NCBI GenBank assembly: GCA_963831645.1
Contig: CAWHQZ010000034.1
Span: forward strand, 124,001 to 188,000
Origin: CAWHQZ01 sp963831645
GTDB taxonomy: Bacteria > Pseudomonadota > Alphaproteobacteria > Rhizobiales > Aestuariivirgaceae
Reading direction: 5' to 3'
DNA length: 64,000 nucleotides
Every line of letters starts with the position of its first letter. Position 1 is the first letter of the stretch. The notes beneath the pieces are model-generated. The model worked only from the letters and a program-made list of their open reading frames with translations. It was not told the DNA's origin and did no database searches. This document shows positions 46,876 through 55,688 of the stretch, in pieces. The position numbers and the translations under genes are program-made.

Positions 46876-47002
46876 GATCGCCTATCTAATGCATGAGGGC
46901 CGGATTGCCTGACCGAAGAAGCATCGTCGGGAACTCTCCAGATTGTGGAGCGAACCCGGTTTGACCCCTGCCCGCAAGTGGATTACTCAGGCCAACCTTG
47001 TC

Positions 47003-48463
47003 ATGGTCGAGCCCTTGCAACACGAGGCAGTCGATCCGTCTCTGTCGGGCGCTGCTGGACCCCCCACGCTGCGCGCGCGTGCGCTCCGTGCCGGTGCATG
47101 GACGGTTGGTGGTCACGTGTCGGGACAGATTGTTCGTCTCGTTGGGAATCTCATCATGACGCGCCTGCTGGTGCCGGAGATGTTCGGCCTCATGGCTCTG
47201 GCCCATGTTCTCATCACCGGGGTCAATCTATTCTCCGACCTCGGCCTGCGGCAGAACATCGTGCAGCACCAGCGCGGTGCCGAGGCGGCTTTTCTGAACA
47301 CTGTGTGGACGGTGCAGATCATACGGGGCGCGGTCATCTGGCTCATGGCCATGGCGATGGCCGCGACCCTTTATTGGCTGAACCAGCTCCATTGGTTGCC
47401 CAAAGCGAGCGTCTACGCCCACCCGCTCCTTCCTCTGGTCGCCGTGGCGCTTTCCTTCAACGCAGTCATCGCCGGATTTGAGTCAACCAAAGTTGCGGTC
47501 GCCAGCCGAACACTCGTTCTCGGCCGAATTACAACGATTGGGCTCGTCAGCCAAGTGACCGGCGCGCTTTGCATGATCGCGTGGGCGATCCTAGACCGCT
47601 CAATATGGGCACTCGTCGCCGGGTCTCTGGTGTCTTCTGCAACGTACACAATGCTCAGTCACACCGGATTGTCGGGGAGTAACAACAGACTGCAGTGGGA
47701 CACCGACCCGGCGCGCGAAGTAATGAGATTCGGCAAATGGGTATTCCTTACTTCGATCTTAGGGTTCCTCGTGCTTAACGGTGACCGGCTGGTGATCGGG
47801 GGCCTCACTGACACCACGACGTTTGGGCTCTATTCCATCGCCTTTCTATTGATTAGCGCCGTGCAAAATGCTCTCGAGAAAGTTACCTCCGGTGTCCTGT
47901 TTCCGGCGTTAAGCGAAGTAGCGAGGAGCCGGCGCGAGACGCTAAAAACAATTTACTATCGCGCTCGTCTGCCAATTGATATCTGCATGCTTCTTGGCGC
48001 AGGCTTCCTCTTCGCTGCGGGTCATGTTATCGTCGAACTTCTCTATGATCAGCGCTACTGGGATTCCGGCAGAATGTTCCAAATTCTGTCGATTTCCCTG
48101 TTCGGTGCACGATTCGGTATCGCCGGGCAGTGTTTCATTGCGCTAGGCAAACCAGCCTTGATGGTCCCGAATATGCTGGCGCGTATCGCAGCCCTCTATG
48201 CGCTTGCACCCCTTGCTTTCTCGATATTCGACTTGGATGGAACGCTATGGGTTGTGGCCGCGAGTTCAATAATCGCCTTGCCCACCGTTTTCTATTTCAA
48301 GCACCGCTACGGCCTCCTGGACATGCGATACGAGCTGACGGTGCTGCCTCTGACGGCAGCCGGATACATGGTTGGTATAGTGTTTTCCAGCATCATCGAC
48401 AACCCAACTGGAAGCTCAACAGACAATCCCCCCTTCTTTGGGCTGCCAATCACTGACAAATGA
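47003..48463 (+). CDS. polysaccharide flippase (Wzx/MVF-type)
   Basis: An integral membrane transporter that flips lipid-linked glycan units outward. The 486-residue protein has the MATE/PST family start (GAWTVGGHVSGQIVRLVGN, LIMTRLLVPEMFGLMAL) and about 12-14 helices. The last 30 residues (NPTGSSTDNPPFFGLPITD) are hydrophilic and lead directly into a truncated aminotransferase fragment, so the C-terminus may have been altered by rearrangement. ATG 47003 is chosen over an upstream in-frame start. Confidence 0.85.
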   Translation: MVEPLQHEAVDPSLSGAAGPPTLRARALRAGAWTVGGHVSGQIVRLVGNLIMTRLLVPEMFGLMALAHVLITGVNLFSDLGLRQNIVQHQRGAEAAFLNTVWTVQIIRGAVIWLMAMAMAATLYWLNQLHWLPKASVYAHPLLPLVAVALSFNAVIAGFESTKVAVASRTLVLGRITTIGLVSQVTGALCMIAWAILDRSIWALVAGSLVSSATYTMLSHTGLSGSNNRLQWDTDPAREVMRFGKWVFLTSILGFLVLNGDRLVIGGLTDTTTFGLYSIAFLLISAVQNALEKVTSGVLFPALSEVARSRRETLKTIYYRARLPIDICMLLGAGFLFAAGHVIVELLYDQRYWDSGRMFQILSISLFGARFGIAGQCFIALGKPALMVPNMLARIAALYALAPLAFSIFDLDGTLWVVAASSIIALPTVFYFKHRYGLLDMRYELTVLPLTAAGYMVGIVFSSIIDNPTGSSTDNPPFFGLPITDK

Positions 48464-48700
48464 TCGATATATCAGAACGGACGCGCTTCATCGGCTATCT
48501 GAAGTCACAAGGCATCCTGGCAACTTTTCACTACGCACCACTTCACTCTTCTCAGGCGGCTTGGGACTCGGCCGTTTCTCCGGCGAGTTTCGGCACGCGA
48601 CACGCGAAAGCGAGCGGCTCGGCTGCCTATGTACTTCAACATGACGGATGCCGACCAAGCCGCGGTGCTCAAGGATGTCCACTACTTCTGCCGCGGTAAG
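48463..48700 (+). pseudogene. RffA/WecE-type aminotransferase C-terminal fragment
   Basis: Three frames together give RTRFIGYLKSQGILATFHYAPLHSS, then GLGRFSGEFRHATRESERLG and MYFNMTDADQAAVLKDVHYF. These match the last 80 residues of dTDP-4-amino-4,6-dideoxygalactose transaminases (pattern 'FHY-PLHLS ... ESERL-RLP'). The frame is lost twice, near 48558 and 48628, each time by one missing base. The PLP domain, about 290 residues, is absent, so this is a remnant left between the flippase and the next gene. Confidence 0.72.
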
Positions 48701-48704
48701 GACA

Positions 48705-49601
48705 ATGGGAGGCAGACCAACTTACATCATATACACGCCCGGTTATGATGAAAATGGTGGCGGCAGCATTGTTTTGCACAAGCTCTGCCATATTCTGAAT
48801 GAACTGGGCGAGAGTGCCCTACTTTGGCCGATGCGACCACTCAATCCGCAAGGATTGTGGAGGCGGCTGCACGATTTGATTGCGCCGAAGCGATTCAATG
48901 TGTCGCCCTCGCTCCTGACACCCATTGCAGAGAAGAAGAAGCTCGATCACGAAGTTATCGTTCTCTACCCCGAGATTATTCCCGGGAACCCCCTTGGCGC
49001 TTGCAACGTCGCGCGGTGGCTTCTCAACAAGCCTGGCTTTCTCACCGGGCGGATGGAGTTTGGGAGGGGCGACCTATACTTTAAGTTCGATGATTTCTGC
49101 GACGACCTGCAGGTGACCGGCGGCAATTCCCAGCAACTCTTTCTGTTCTCCCTCAACCCCTGTTACCAGGACAAAGGAAACACAAATCGATCAGGCTCAT
49201 GTTACATTTTTCGGAAGGGAAAGGGGAGGCCGCTTGTTCACGACCTACGAGATTCAGTGCAGATCGATGGGTTGTCGCATGAAGAGATTGCCAACATTTT
49301 TAATCGCACGCGCGTGTTTTATTCCTACGACGAGGAGACGATGTATTCCCAGTTCGCAGCGATGTGCGGGTGTATCAGCATCGTCATTCCAGCGAGTGGC
49401 AAGAGTCGGGAGGAGTGGGCACGGGGCCATCGACTTTCGCGCTATGGCATTGCGTACGGGCTCGACGATATCGACCATGCGGTCACGACCAAGCATCTAG
49501 TTCATCACTACCTCAGGGGGCTTGAGAACGAAGCGGCCGAATCCGTCAGGAGATTCGTGACAAGGACTTACGACTACTTTGGGTTCCACGAACCGAGATG
49601 A
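48705..49601 (+). CDS. WavQ-like putative glycosyltransferase
   Basis: A 298-residue cytosolic protein that begins YIIYTPGYDENGGGSIVLHKLCHILN. It then shows EVIVLYPEIIPGNPLGACNVARWLLN and FYSYDEETMYSQFAAMCGCISIVIP, the order of a GT-B-like fold. It resembles the uncharacterised WavQ-like proteins of LPS-core and capsule clusters. The block GDLYFKFDDFCDD is unusual. No proof of transferase activity can be seen. ATG 48705 follows GGTAAGG. It is followed after 28 bases by an aminotransferase gene. Confidence 0.62.
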   Translation: MGGRPTYIIYTPGYDENGGGSIVLHKLCHILNELGESALLWPMRPLNPQGLWRRLHDLIAPKRFNVSPSLLTPIAEKKKLDHEVIVLYPEIIPGNPLGACNVARWLLNKPGFLTGRMEFGRGDLYFKFDDFCDDLQVTGGNSQQLFLFSLNPCYQDKGNTNRSGSCYIFRKGKGRPLVHDLRDSVQIDGLSHEEIANIFNRTRVFYSYDEETMYSQFAAMCGCISIVIPASGKSREEWARGHRLSRYGIAYGLDDIDHAVTTKHLVHHYLRGLENEAAESVRRFVTRTYDYFGFHEPR

Positions 49602-49629
49602 GGTAGCCTGCGCTACGAACGGGTAGACT

Positions 49630-50815
49630 ATGACATTACATGTAAAGCGGGAGATCCGCACCACCAAGGACCTTGCCCTTTATGGAGCGGCACCAGCATT
49701 CCGAGAACCATTGCACGTTGGAAAGCCCAATGTCGGCGACCGGACACGACTCGATGCACTGCTCAACGGAGTGTTTGAGCGAGCTTGGCTTACCAACAAC
49801 GGACCTCTGGTTCAACAGCTGGAGAAAAAAATCGCCAGTTATCTGGGTGTTCGCCATTGTCTGGCGGTCTGCAATGGAACGGTTGGGATTGAAATTGCAG
49901 CCAAGGCCCTCAAGCTTGAGGGAGAAGTCATTGTCCCTTCCTATACTTTCATAGCGACCGTGAGCGCCCTGCAGTGGCTGGGGCTGAAGCCGGTTTTCGC
50001 TGATATCGATCCCGAAACTCACAATTTAGATCCGGCGAGCGTTCGTGGGGCGATCACGCCTCGAACTTCCGCCATTGTAGGAGTACACCTTTGGGGCCGC
50101 GCTGCACCCCATGATCAGCTGCATAGCATTGCCGACGAGCATGGACTCAAGCTCATTTATGACGCGGCGCACGCCTTCGGCTGCAGCATGGGCAGAAAGA
50201 TGATCGGTAACTTCGGCGCTTGTGAGGTGTTGAGCTTTCACGCCACCAAGTTTTTCAATACGTTGGAAGGCGGTGCTATCGTTACCAACGACGATGCGCT
50301 GGCGCAGCAGATCATGCTTATGCGGAACTTTGGCTTTGCCGGCTTTGACAACGTTGTCTCTGCCGGTACAAACGGCAAGATGAATGAAGTGTGTGCGGCC
50401 ATGGGTCTCGTAAATTTCGAAGAATCTTGATTGTGTTGTTTCGGCAAACCGAAAAAACTACTTGGCGTACGAAGAAGCGTTAAGCGGAATTGAAGGTATG
50501 AAAGTGCTGTCCTTCGACTCTGTTGAGCACAACAATTATCAGTATGTTGTAGTCGAGACCGGACCGGATTTTCCCGTGAGCCGCGACAGGCTGCTCGAGG
50601 CATTACGCGCTGAGAACATCCTCGCGCGGAGGTATTTTTGGCCTGGCTGTCACCGGATGGCACAATTTGCGAATGATCCAACCTATCGGAAGCTCGACTT
50701 GCCCAATACGGACCTCGTGGCTGGCAAGGTCATAGTACTTCCGACTGGAAGCGCAGTGACACCATCCTATGTATCGGTTATTTGCGCGGTTATTCAGATG
50801 TTAGCTGCACGATAG
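49630..50815 (+). pseudogene. DegT/DnrJ sugar aminotransferase, one frameshift
   Basis: PLP enzyme that aminates a nucleotide-linked keto sugar. LAVCNGTVGIEIAAKAL, YDAAHAFGCSMG and the Schiff-base Lys in SFHATKFFNTLEGG are in the first frame. The C-terminal VEHNNYQYVVVE, LARRYFWPGCHRM and VIVLPTGSAVTP are in the next. One extra base at about 50419-50422 is responsible; removing it restores LVNFENLDCVVSANR and a protein of about 394 residues. GDP-perosamine-type or related aminotransferases share these motifs. The sugar is unknown. It is followed 8 bases later by an acetyltransferase, so a 4-N-acetylated sugar is plausible. Confidence 0.83.
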
Positions 50816-50823
50816 TCCACAAA

Positions 50824-51384
50824 ATGTTTTTGGACGAAACCGAACTTCGCACTCTTGGACTAAGGGCCTTTGGCACGCGCGTTCTGATTTCCAGCAAGGC
50901 ATCGATTTACGGGGCACCGCGGATTTCGATCGGCAACAATGTGCGCATAGATGATTTTGCTGTCCTTTCAGCCGGTGAAGATGGCATCGAAATTGGAAAC
51001 TATGTCCACATCGCGGTGGGCGCTACGCTCGTAGGCGCAGCAAAAATAACCCTTGGTGACTATTCCGGAGTTTCAACTCGGGTTAGTTTGTATTCCTCTA
51101 GCGACGACTATACCGGACAAACCATGACGAACCCCATGGTCCCTGCTGAACTAAAGAATGTTGATTCACGGCCCGTAAAACTGGGCAAACATGTAATCGT
51201 GGGATCAGGCACCATACTGCTTCCTGGGGTAAGTATAGGTGATGGATCGGCTATTGGTGCATTAAGTTTGGTCAGCACTGACGTTCCAGCTTCCCAAATC
51301 TACGGCGGAGTGCCGGCCAGATACCTCGGTCCACGCAATGCTGTTATATTTGAACTCGAAAAGCGCGTTCCAAGCCAGTCTTAA
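50824..51384 (+). CDS. hexapeptide-repeat O- or N-acetyltransferase
   Basis: A 186-residue left-handed beta-helix protein with many I-G-x-x repeats (ISIGNNVRIDDFAVL, IEIGNYVHIAVGATLVG, ITLGDYSGVSTRVSLYSSSDDY). The final VKLGKHVIVGSGTILLPG, ending in YGGVPARYLGP, is typical of galactoside acetyltransferase-like enzymes. It overlaps nothing and follows the aminotransferase by 8 bases. It probably acetylates the amino sugar made by that enzyme. ATG 50824 is chosen over a GTG-like start inside the preceding gene. Confidence 0.82.
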   Translation: MFLDETELRTLGLRAFGTRVLISSKASIYGAPRISIGNNVRIDDFAVLSAGEDGIEIGNYVHIAVGATLVGAAKITLGDYSGVSTRVSLYSSSDDYTGQTMTNPMVPAELKNVDSRPVKLGKHVIVGSGTILLPGVSIGDGSAIGALSLVSTDVPASQIYGGVPARYLGPRNAVIFELEKRVPSQS

Positions 51385-51489
51385 CCCGGTGCGGTGCCGT
51401 CTCGTACCGGTATTGGCGTTCGACGGAGTTGAACTCATCAGTCCGCACGATCGAACCTGAGCATATGAGTTTTGACGCTGCCCCCAACT

Positions 51490-51690
51490 TTCATCTTTCA
51501 TCCAGTTGCGCCAGGGTGGAGATCGCGAGACCGGCCCCGCGCCAGTTGTCACTCCGGAAGACGAGTTGTCCGAGACGAACGGTGCCGCTTCGTGACGAAG
51601 CTCGAAGAGCCCGCTATCTTCGTCAAGGTCAGTGTCTCTTCATCTGTGGAAGGCCGTGACAGCTGCAATTACCCAAGTATAGCGGCGGCA
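51490..51690 (-). pseudogene. N-terminal fragment of a second glycoside hydrolase copy
   Basis: On the minus strand, in two frames, the sequence reads LDEDSGLFELRHEAAPFVS and GQLVFRSDNWRGAGLAISTLAQ. These align with FDERTGLFAIRHETAPIIS and AQFVFWRDEWRWAGLNISARAQ near residues 50-90 of the large hydrolase at 41.3-43.9 kb, with an in-frame stop and frame changes in addition. The rest of the gene is absent. It shows that the island once held a related second gene or that a duplication was broken. Confidence 0.65.
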
Positions 51691-51748
51691 ATGATGTGGC
51701 AAGCCTCGCCAATTCCTGCCAGGGTTCCTTCGGAATGGTTCACTATGC

Positions 51749-51841
51749 GCGCTGATCGTCGACGAGCTCGGCTATCTGCCGTTCGAGCCCAATGCGGCGC
51801 ATCTCTTCTTCCAGCTCGTCTCGCGCCGCTACGAGCGCGGC
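51749..51841 (+). mobile_element. istB (IS21 family) ATPase fragment
   Basis: About 31 codons read ALIVDELGYLPFEPNAAHLFF and QLVSRRYERG, the Walker B region and following helix of the IS21 helper protein IstB. The Walker A part and IstA are absent. It is joined directly to a methyltransferase fragment on its right and lies close to the hydrolase fragment on its left. Confidence 0.75.
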
Positions 51842-51844
51842 CTT

Positions 51845-52301
51845 CAGCAATCCATGGCTCGAGAAAATGGAAGTAACTGTGATCAGAGAACGGGTGGAGA
51901 AATGTGCCGACGCCATATTCGGACGACTGGATCAGAACGATGTTCTTTTTGTCGATTCCACCCATATGATTCGACCGCAGGGCGATGTCCTCCACGAGGT
52001 TCTACATCTGTTCGGCGCGTTGAGGTCTGGCGTCTTCATCCACGTCCACGACATTTTCACCCCCCGGGACTATCCAAGAGAATGGGTTCTCGAAAGACGG
52101 CTTTTGTGGAACGAGCAATACTTGTTGGAAGCATTTCTTTGCTTCAACAGCAGTTTCAAGATCATGTGCGCGTCGAATTATCTTGCCCACGATCACAAGG
52201 ACGAGTTTTGGGCGGCATTCCCCCAGGTCGTTGCCAATGCTGAGCCGGGAAGTATTTGGATTAAGAAGGTGAGCCGCACAGAGCCGAAAATTCTGCCATG
52301 A
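51845..52301 (+). pseudogene. SAM-dependent methyltransferase C-terminal fragment
   Basis: About 150 codons carrying NDVLFVDSTHMIRPQGDV, GVFIHVHDIFTPRDYP and WNEQYLLEAFLCFNSSFKI. This matches the second half of Methyltransf_24-type proteins, in which the D-S-T-H block follows the missing SAM-binding part. The frame is open leftward only into the istB fragment, so any start codon would be borrowed from it. It ends 46 bases before the IS701-like element. A functional enzyme is unlikely. Confidence 0.7.
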
Positions 52302-52346
52302 GCAAACTTTGGGCTGGGACGAACGCAAGGCTATTGCTATTTCGAG

Positions 52347-53799
52347 TTAGCACTACTTTGGCGGATTTTAGCGACCTGGGATTCCCAAATCAGTTTTTCT
52401 GTGACTTATGGGTGGTCGGCTTTTGGAGGGGCCGACCATGGTTGGCAGGACGTCGGATTGGAGAGAGGAGCTTGGACGCTGGCTCAAGCCGTTTCTGGAT
52501 CGGTTGGGTCACAAAGCGCGGCGACAGATGTGCCCGCTCTACGTGTCGGGGCTGATCGGTCCTGGCGATCGCAAGAGCATTCAGCCGATGGCGGAGCGGC
52601 TTGCGCTTGGCGAATATGATCAATTGCACCACTTCGTCGCGGCCGGGGTCTGGGATGCGACGCCGGTAGAGACCGAACTGCTGGTTCAAGCGGATAGGCT
52701 CGTCGGCGGCAACGATGCCGTGCTGGTGATCGATGACACCGCGATTCCCAAGAAGGGCACGCATTCGGTGGGGGTCGCTCCGCAATACGCTTCGGCGCTG
52801 GGCAAGACCGCAACTGCCAGACCCTGGTATCGCTGACGCTGGCGCGCGGCGAAGTGCCGGTCATGTTGGCGTTGCGGTTGTTTCTTCCCGAGAGTTGGAC
52901 GAGCAATCGGGCTCGGTTGAAGCGAGCGGGTGTTCCGGCCGAATATCGAACGGCACGGACGAAGCCGGAGATGGCTCTGGCTGAGATCGATCGTGTCATC
53001 GCGGCCGGTGTGCGCTTTGGCTGCGTGCTGGCGGATGCCGGTTATGGGATGAGTGCGCCGTTCCGCCAGGGGCTCACGGCTCGCAAACTGGCCTGGGCAG
53101 TCGGTATCCCACGTCACCTCAAGGTTTACCCTGCCGATGTGCAGATGATCTGGCCGGTTGCCGGGCGCGGCCGTCCCCGGAAGCGGCACGTTCCTGACAC
53201 TGTCTCGATCGCGGCCGAAGACATGCTGGCCAATGCCAAATGGCAAAAGGTCAGTTGGCGCACCGGCACGAAGGGAAAGCTCAAAGCTCATTTTGCTGCT
53301 GTCCGCGTGCGGGTCGCCGACGGACCGCCGCAGCGGATCAGGGACAAGGGCCAGCAGCATCTGCCAGGCGACGAGGTCTGGCTCATCGGCGAACACAGGA
53401 GGTCGGGAGAGAAGAAATACTATCTCGCCAATCTGCCGGCGAAGACCGAGCTGCGCACCTTGGCGGCCACCATCAAGGCGCGATGGATTTGCGAGCAGGC
53501 TCATCAGCAACTGAAAGAAGAACTCGGTCTCGATCACTTCGAGGGGCGATCCTGGCACGGCCTTACACCGTCATGCGCTCATGACGATGATCGCTTACGC
53601 CTTCCTCCAGCATCGCCGCCTTGCAACAGCAAGGCGGAAAAAAAAGAATCGGTGGGCCACCGCCTCAGCCGACGTTGCCGGCCGTTCGCCACGCCATCCT
53701 CGAGCTCATCGCTCGACCACCGCCGCAGCGATGCCCGCATTGTCGAAAATGGATTGGCAGCAAGCCGCAAGGTGAGTGAATCTGCCAAAGTAGTGCTAG
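52347..53799 (+). mobile_element. IS701-family insertion sequence
   Basis: The left end TAGCACTACTTTGGCGGATT (52348-52367) is matched by the reverse complement of the right end (53779-53798) with one mismatch in 20. The element is about 1.45 kb and contains one transposase gene. The sequences at the borders are TTAG on the left and CTAG on the right, which fits the YTAR-type 4-base target preference of the IS701 family but is not an exact duplication. Confidence 0.85.
52438..53779 (+). pseudogene. IS701-family transposase, three frameshifts
   Basis: The DDE transposase shows GPGDRKSIQPMAERL and VLVIDDTAIPKKGTHSVGVA (first Asp), then GCVLADAGYG (second Asp) and RWICEQAHQQLKEELGLDHF (catalytic Glu). 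The C-terminal end is RCPHCRKWIGSKPQGE. Three indels interrupt it: one missing base near 52811, one extra A at 53565, and one extra A in the run of eight at 53638-53645. All three are in or near homopolymers. Correction gives about 446 residues, normal for the family. Confidence 0.85.
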
Positions 53800-53871
53800 T
53801 ATCCGTGTTCATTGGGGTGTGAGTAGTGGTCAAAGTAGACCAGATGGTTTGGCGCTTAGACTTAGACTAGA

Positions 53872-54547
53872 CTAGCTCGTCGCGCTGGCTGCGCGCGTAC
53901 GTCGCTTGCGCGCCCAGCGGGCAAGACCCATCAATCCGAGTCCGCTGGCGAAAAGCGGGAGCGCAGCCGGAACAGGAACCTCGCTGATCGAGATATTGTC
54001 GAGAATGGCGGACGCTTCACCCACAAGCGTCTTGTCGATGAATTTCAGCGCATGGGATGCCGCCGTCGCGGTGAACAGAACGCTGGCGATCGCCCCCAAA
54101 CCCGGGCTTGAATAGGCTCGCGATACAGTCGTGATAACAACGTTGTCGAGCAGAACATCGAATACGTAGGGCGTCGTGTTCGGCCGGTCATCGCCGAAGT
54201 GATCAAACGTCAACAGGTAAGACTGGTTGGCTGTGAAGTTGGAAATCGTCGTTGTGCGCGGTGCCGTGCTCGGGCTGTTCATTGAGCGCCAGCGCCCTGT
54301 CGCCGTCGGCTGGGTTGATCACCAGTACCGCGGTACCTCCAAAGACCCAATTCGGGTCGCTGAGCGGGGGCAAGTGGTACTTGGTGTTGGGTCCCCATTT
54401 TTCGCTCCCTGCGATATGGGCCGGATCGGGCGCGGTGAGCGAGCTGAAATCTTCGCTGTAAATCACAGCCCCCATGGCCGGCGTGCCCGCCGCCAGGCAA
54501 CAGAGCAAAGCGGAACCAGTAACCCTCTTCATGTATTGCGCGTGCAT
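53872..54547 (-). CDS. PEP-CTERM (VPxPA) sorted secreted protein, one frameshift
   Basis: An N-terminal signal peptide (ALLCCLAAGTPAMGAVIY) is followed by a beta-sandwich of the type seen in PEP-CTERM proteins. The C-terminal sorting signal EVPVPAALPLFASGLGLMG, a hydrophobic helix, then Arg-rich ARKRRTR, is the VPxPA-CTERM variant. The frame changes near 54280-54283 by one extra base: corrected, DRALALNNSPST joins to TISNFTANQSYLLTFD. Length is about 224 residues. The protein would be cut and anchored by an exosortase, which is not encoded in this window. ATG 54547 has GGGGGA upstream. Confidence 0.82.
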
Positions 54548-54658
54548 GGGCCGTCCCCCATTGTTGAAATGCCGCATATCTGTCTATCACATCGTCCTGT
54601 TTTCTCAAGACGCCTCTTTTGGGGGTGGCAAGCGCTTCGACTGTGCGGCTTAAGCGAT

Positions 54659-54735
54659 TGGTACAGCTGGGTGGTCTCGAACCACCGACCTTCGGATCCA
54701 CAATCCGACGCTCTAACCAACTGAGCTACAGCTGC
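54659..54735 (-). tRNA. tRNA-His (GUG), A73 type without G-1
   Basis: The reverse strand folds into a normal cloverleaf: acceptor GCAGCTG/CAGCTGT, D stem GCTC/GAGC, anticodon stem TCGGA/TCCGA with loop TTGTGGA (anticodon GTG), and T stem GGTGG/CCACC with TTCGAGA. CCA is encoded at the 3' end. The discriminator base is A73 and the base before position 1 is T, so neither G-1 nor C73 is present. This is the known alphaproteobacterial form. Confidence 0.95.
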
Positions 54736-55069
54736 ACTTGAGGGCTAATCGCACCTATGCCGAAAAGGGACGCTCAGTTCAAGTGCGGCCCCACTGGCCA
54801 GGGCCGTAGAGCAAACGGCCGCCTGGCCCGCAGGCCCGGCCATGCCGTCATCGGACCCTTGGGATCCGGCGGCGCTCGAATCATTCCTTGCGTCTTCGAA
54901 AGTGTGCCTTCAGCCCACGATCGAGTTGGTCAAGTAGAGCCTTGAGAGTTGGCCGGGCGGTGTGCCACAGCGGGCCGGAAATCCGCCGCCAGATTAATTT
55001 CCCTCCACGTTGTTTCCTTCGCCGTTCCTTTGGTGCTATGGCGTGTTCGGAACAAAACAGGAACACGAT
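54736..55069. other. 334-base gap between tRNA-His and the small phage-like genes
   Basis: No gene is recognisable on either strand. It must hold the tRNA-His promoter near its left end. A GC-rich run with overlapping GGCC sites occurs near 54790-54850, without a clear stem and T-tract terminator. Confidence 0.45.
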
Positions 55070-55495
55070 ATGGCAGGAAATGCAGGCCTGGGCCGGCCCA
55101 AAGGCTCCAGAAACAAGGCGACCGCCGAACTGATGGCTCTGGCGGCCGAGGGCGAGACGCCGGTCGAGTTCGGACTGCGCGTCATGCGCGACGGAGAGGC
55201 GACCATGGACCAGAGGCTCAATGCCGCCCGTTTCATCGCACCTTATCTCCACACCAGGCCGGCGCCCTCCTCGGAGCCGGTCATCGTCGAGCTTCCCGAG
55301 ACGGAGACGGTCGACGGCGTGACCAAGGCCTGCGCGGCCGTGCTGCGCGCGGTCACCGGCGGCAAGGTCGCCGCAAACATCGGGCGCGATCTCGTGTCGA
55401 TCCTCGATGTCCAGCGCAAGAGCCTCGAGCTACTGGAGATCGAGCGCCGGCTCGAGACGCTGGAGAGGACGAAAGGAGAAGGGCCAAATGCGTAG
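55070..55495 (+). CDS. small AT-hook-like protein, possibly phage-derived
   Basis: A 141-residue protein beginning AGNAGLGRPKGSRNKATAEL, an AT-hook-like GRPKGSRNK motif found in small-terminase-like and related phage proteins. A charged helical C-terminus follows (LDVQRKSLELLEIERRLE). ATG 55070 is used. The last bases overlap the start of the next gene (ATGCGTAG). No other phage gene is nearby, so this may be an isolated cargo gene. Function unknown. Confidence 0.6.
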   Translation: MAGNAGLGRPKGSRNKATAELMALAAEGETPVEFGLRVMRDGEATMDQRLNAARFIAPYLHTRPAPSSEPVIVELPETETVDGVTKACAAVLRAVTGGKVAANIGRDLVSILDVQRKSLELLEIERRLETLERTKGEGPNA

Positions 55496-55688
55496 CAGGC
55501 TCGAAAAACGGCTCGACAAGATCGCGGTGCAGAAACCCGGGCCGTTGAATATCGTCATCAACTGTTTTTGCGGTGAGTGCGAGCCCATGCCGTGGCCGCC
55601 GACGAAGCCTCCGGTCGTCACTCACACAGGCCCCGATGGGGAAGAGATCAGGGTCTACGACAACTGTCCGTTGGCCAAGCACTATTAA
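55488..55688 (+). CDS. 66-residue protein of unknown function
   Basis: Overlaps the preceding gene by 8 bases and has GGAG upstream, so it is coupled to it. The protein carries NCFCGECEP in the middle, a pair of Cys that might bind a metal or RNA, and ends in a polar stretch. No family is recognised, but the pair of genes appears to be a unit. Confidence 0.55.
   Translation: MRSRLEKRLDKIAVQKPGPLNIVINCFCGECEPMPWPPTKPPVVTHTGPDGEEIRVYDNCPLAKHY

Noticed and set aside
55070..55495. Phage integration at tRNA-His with attL/attR
   Set aside because: The small genes lie on the 5' side of the tRNA, no integrase is present, and no duplicate of the tRNA 3' end was found in the window.
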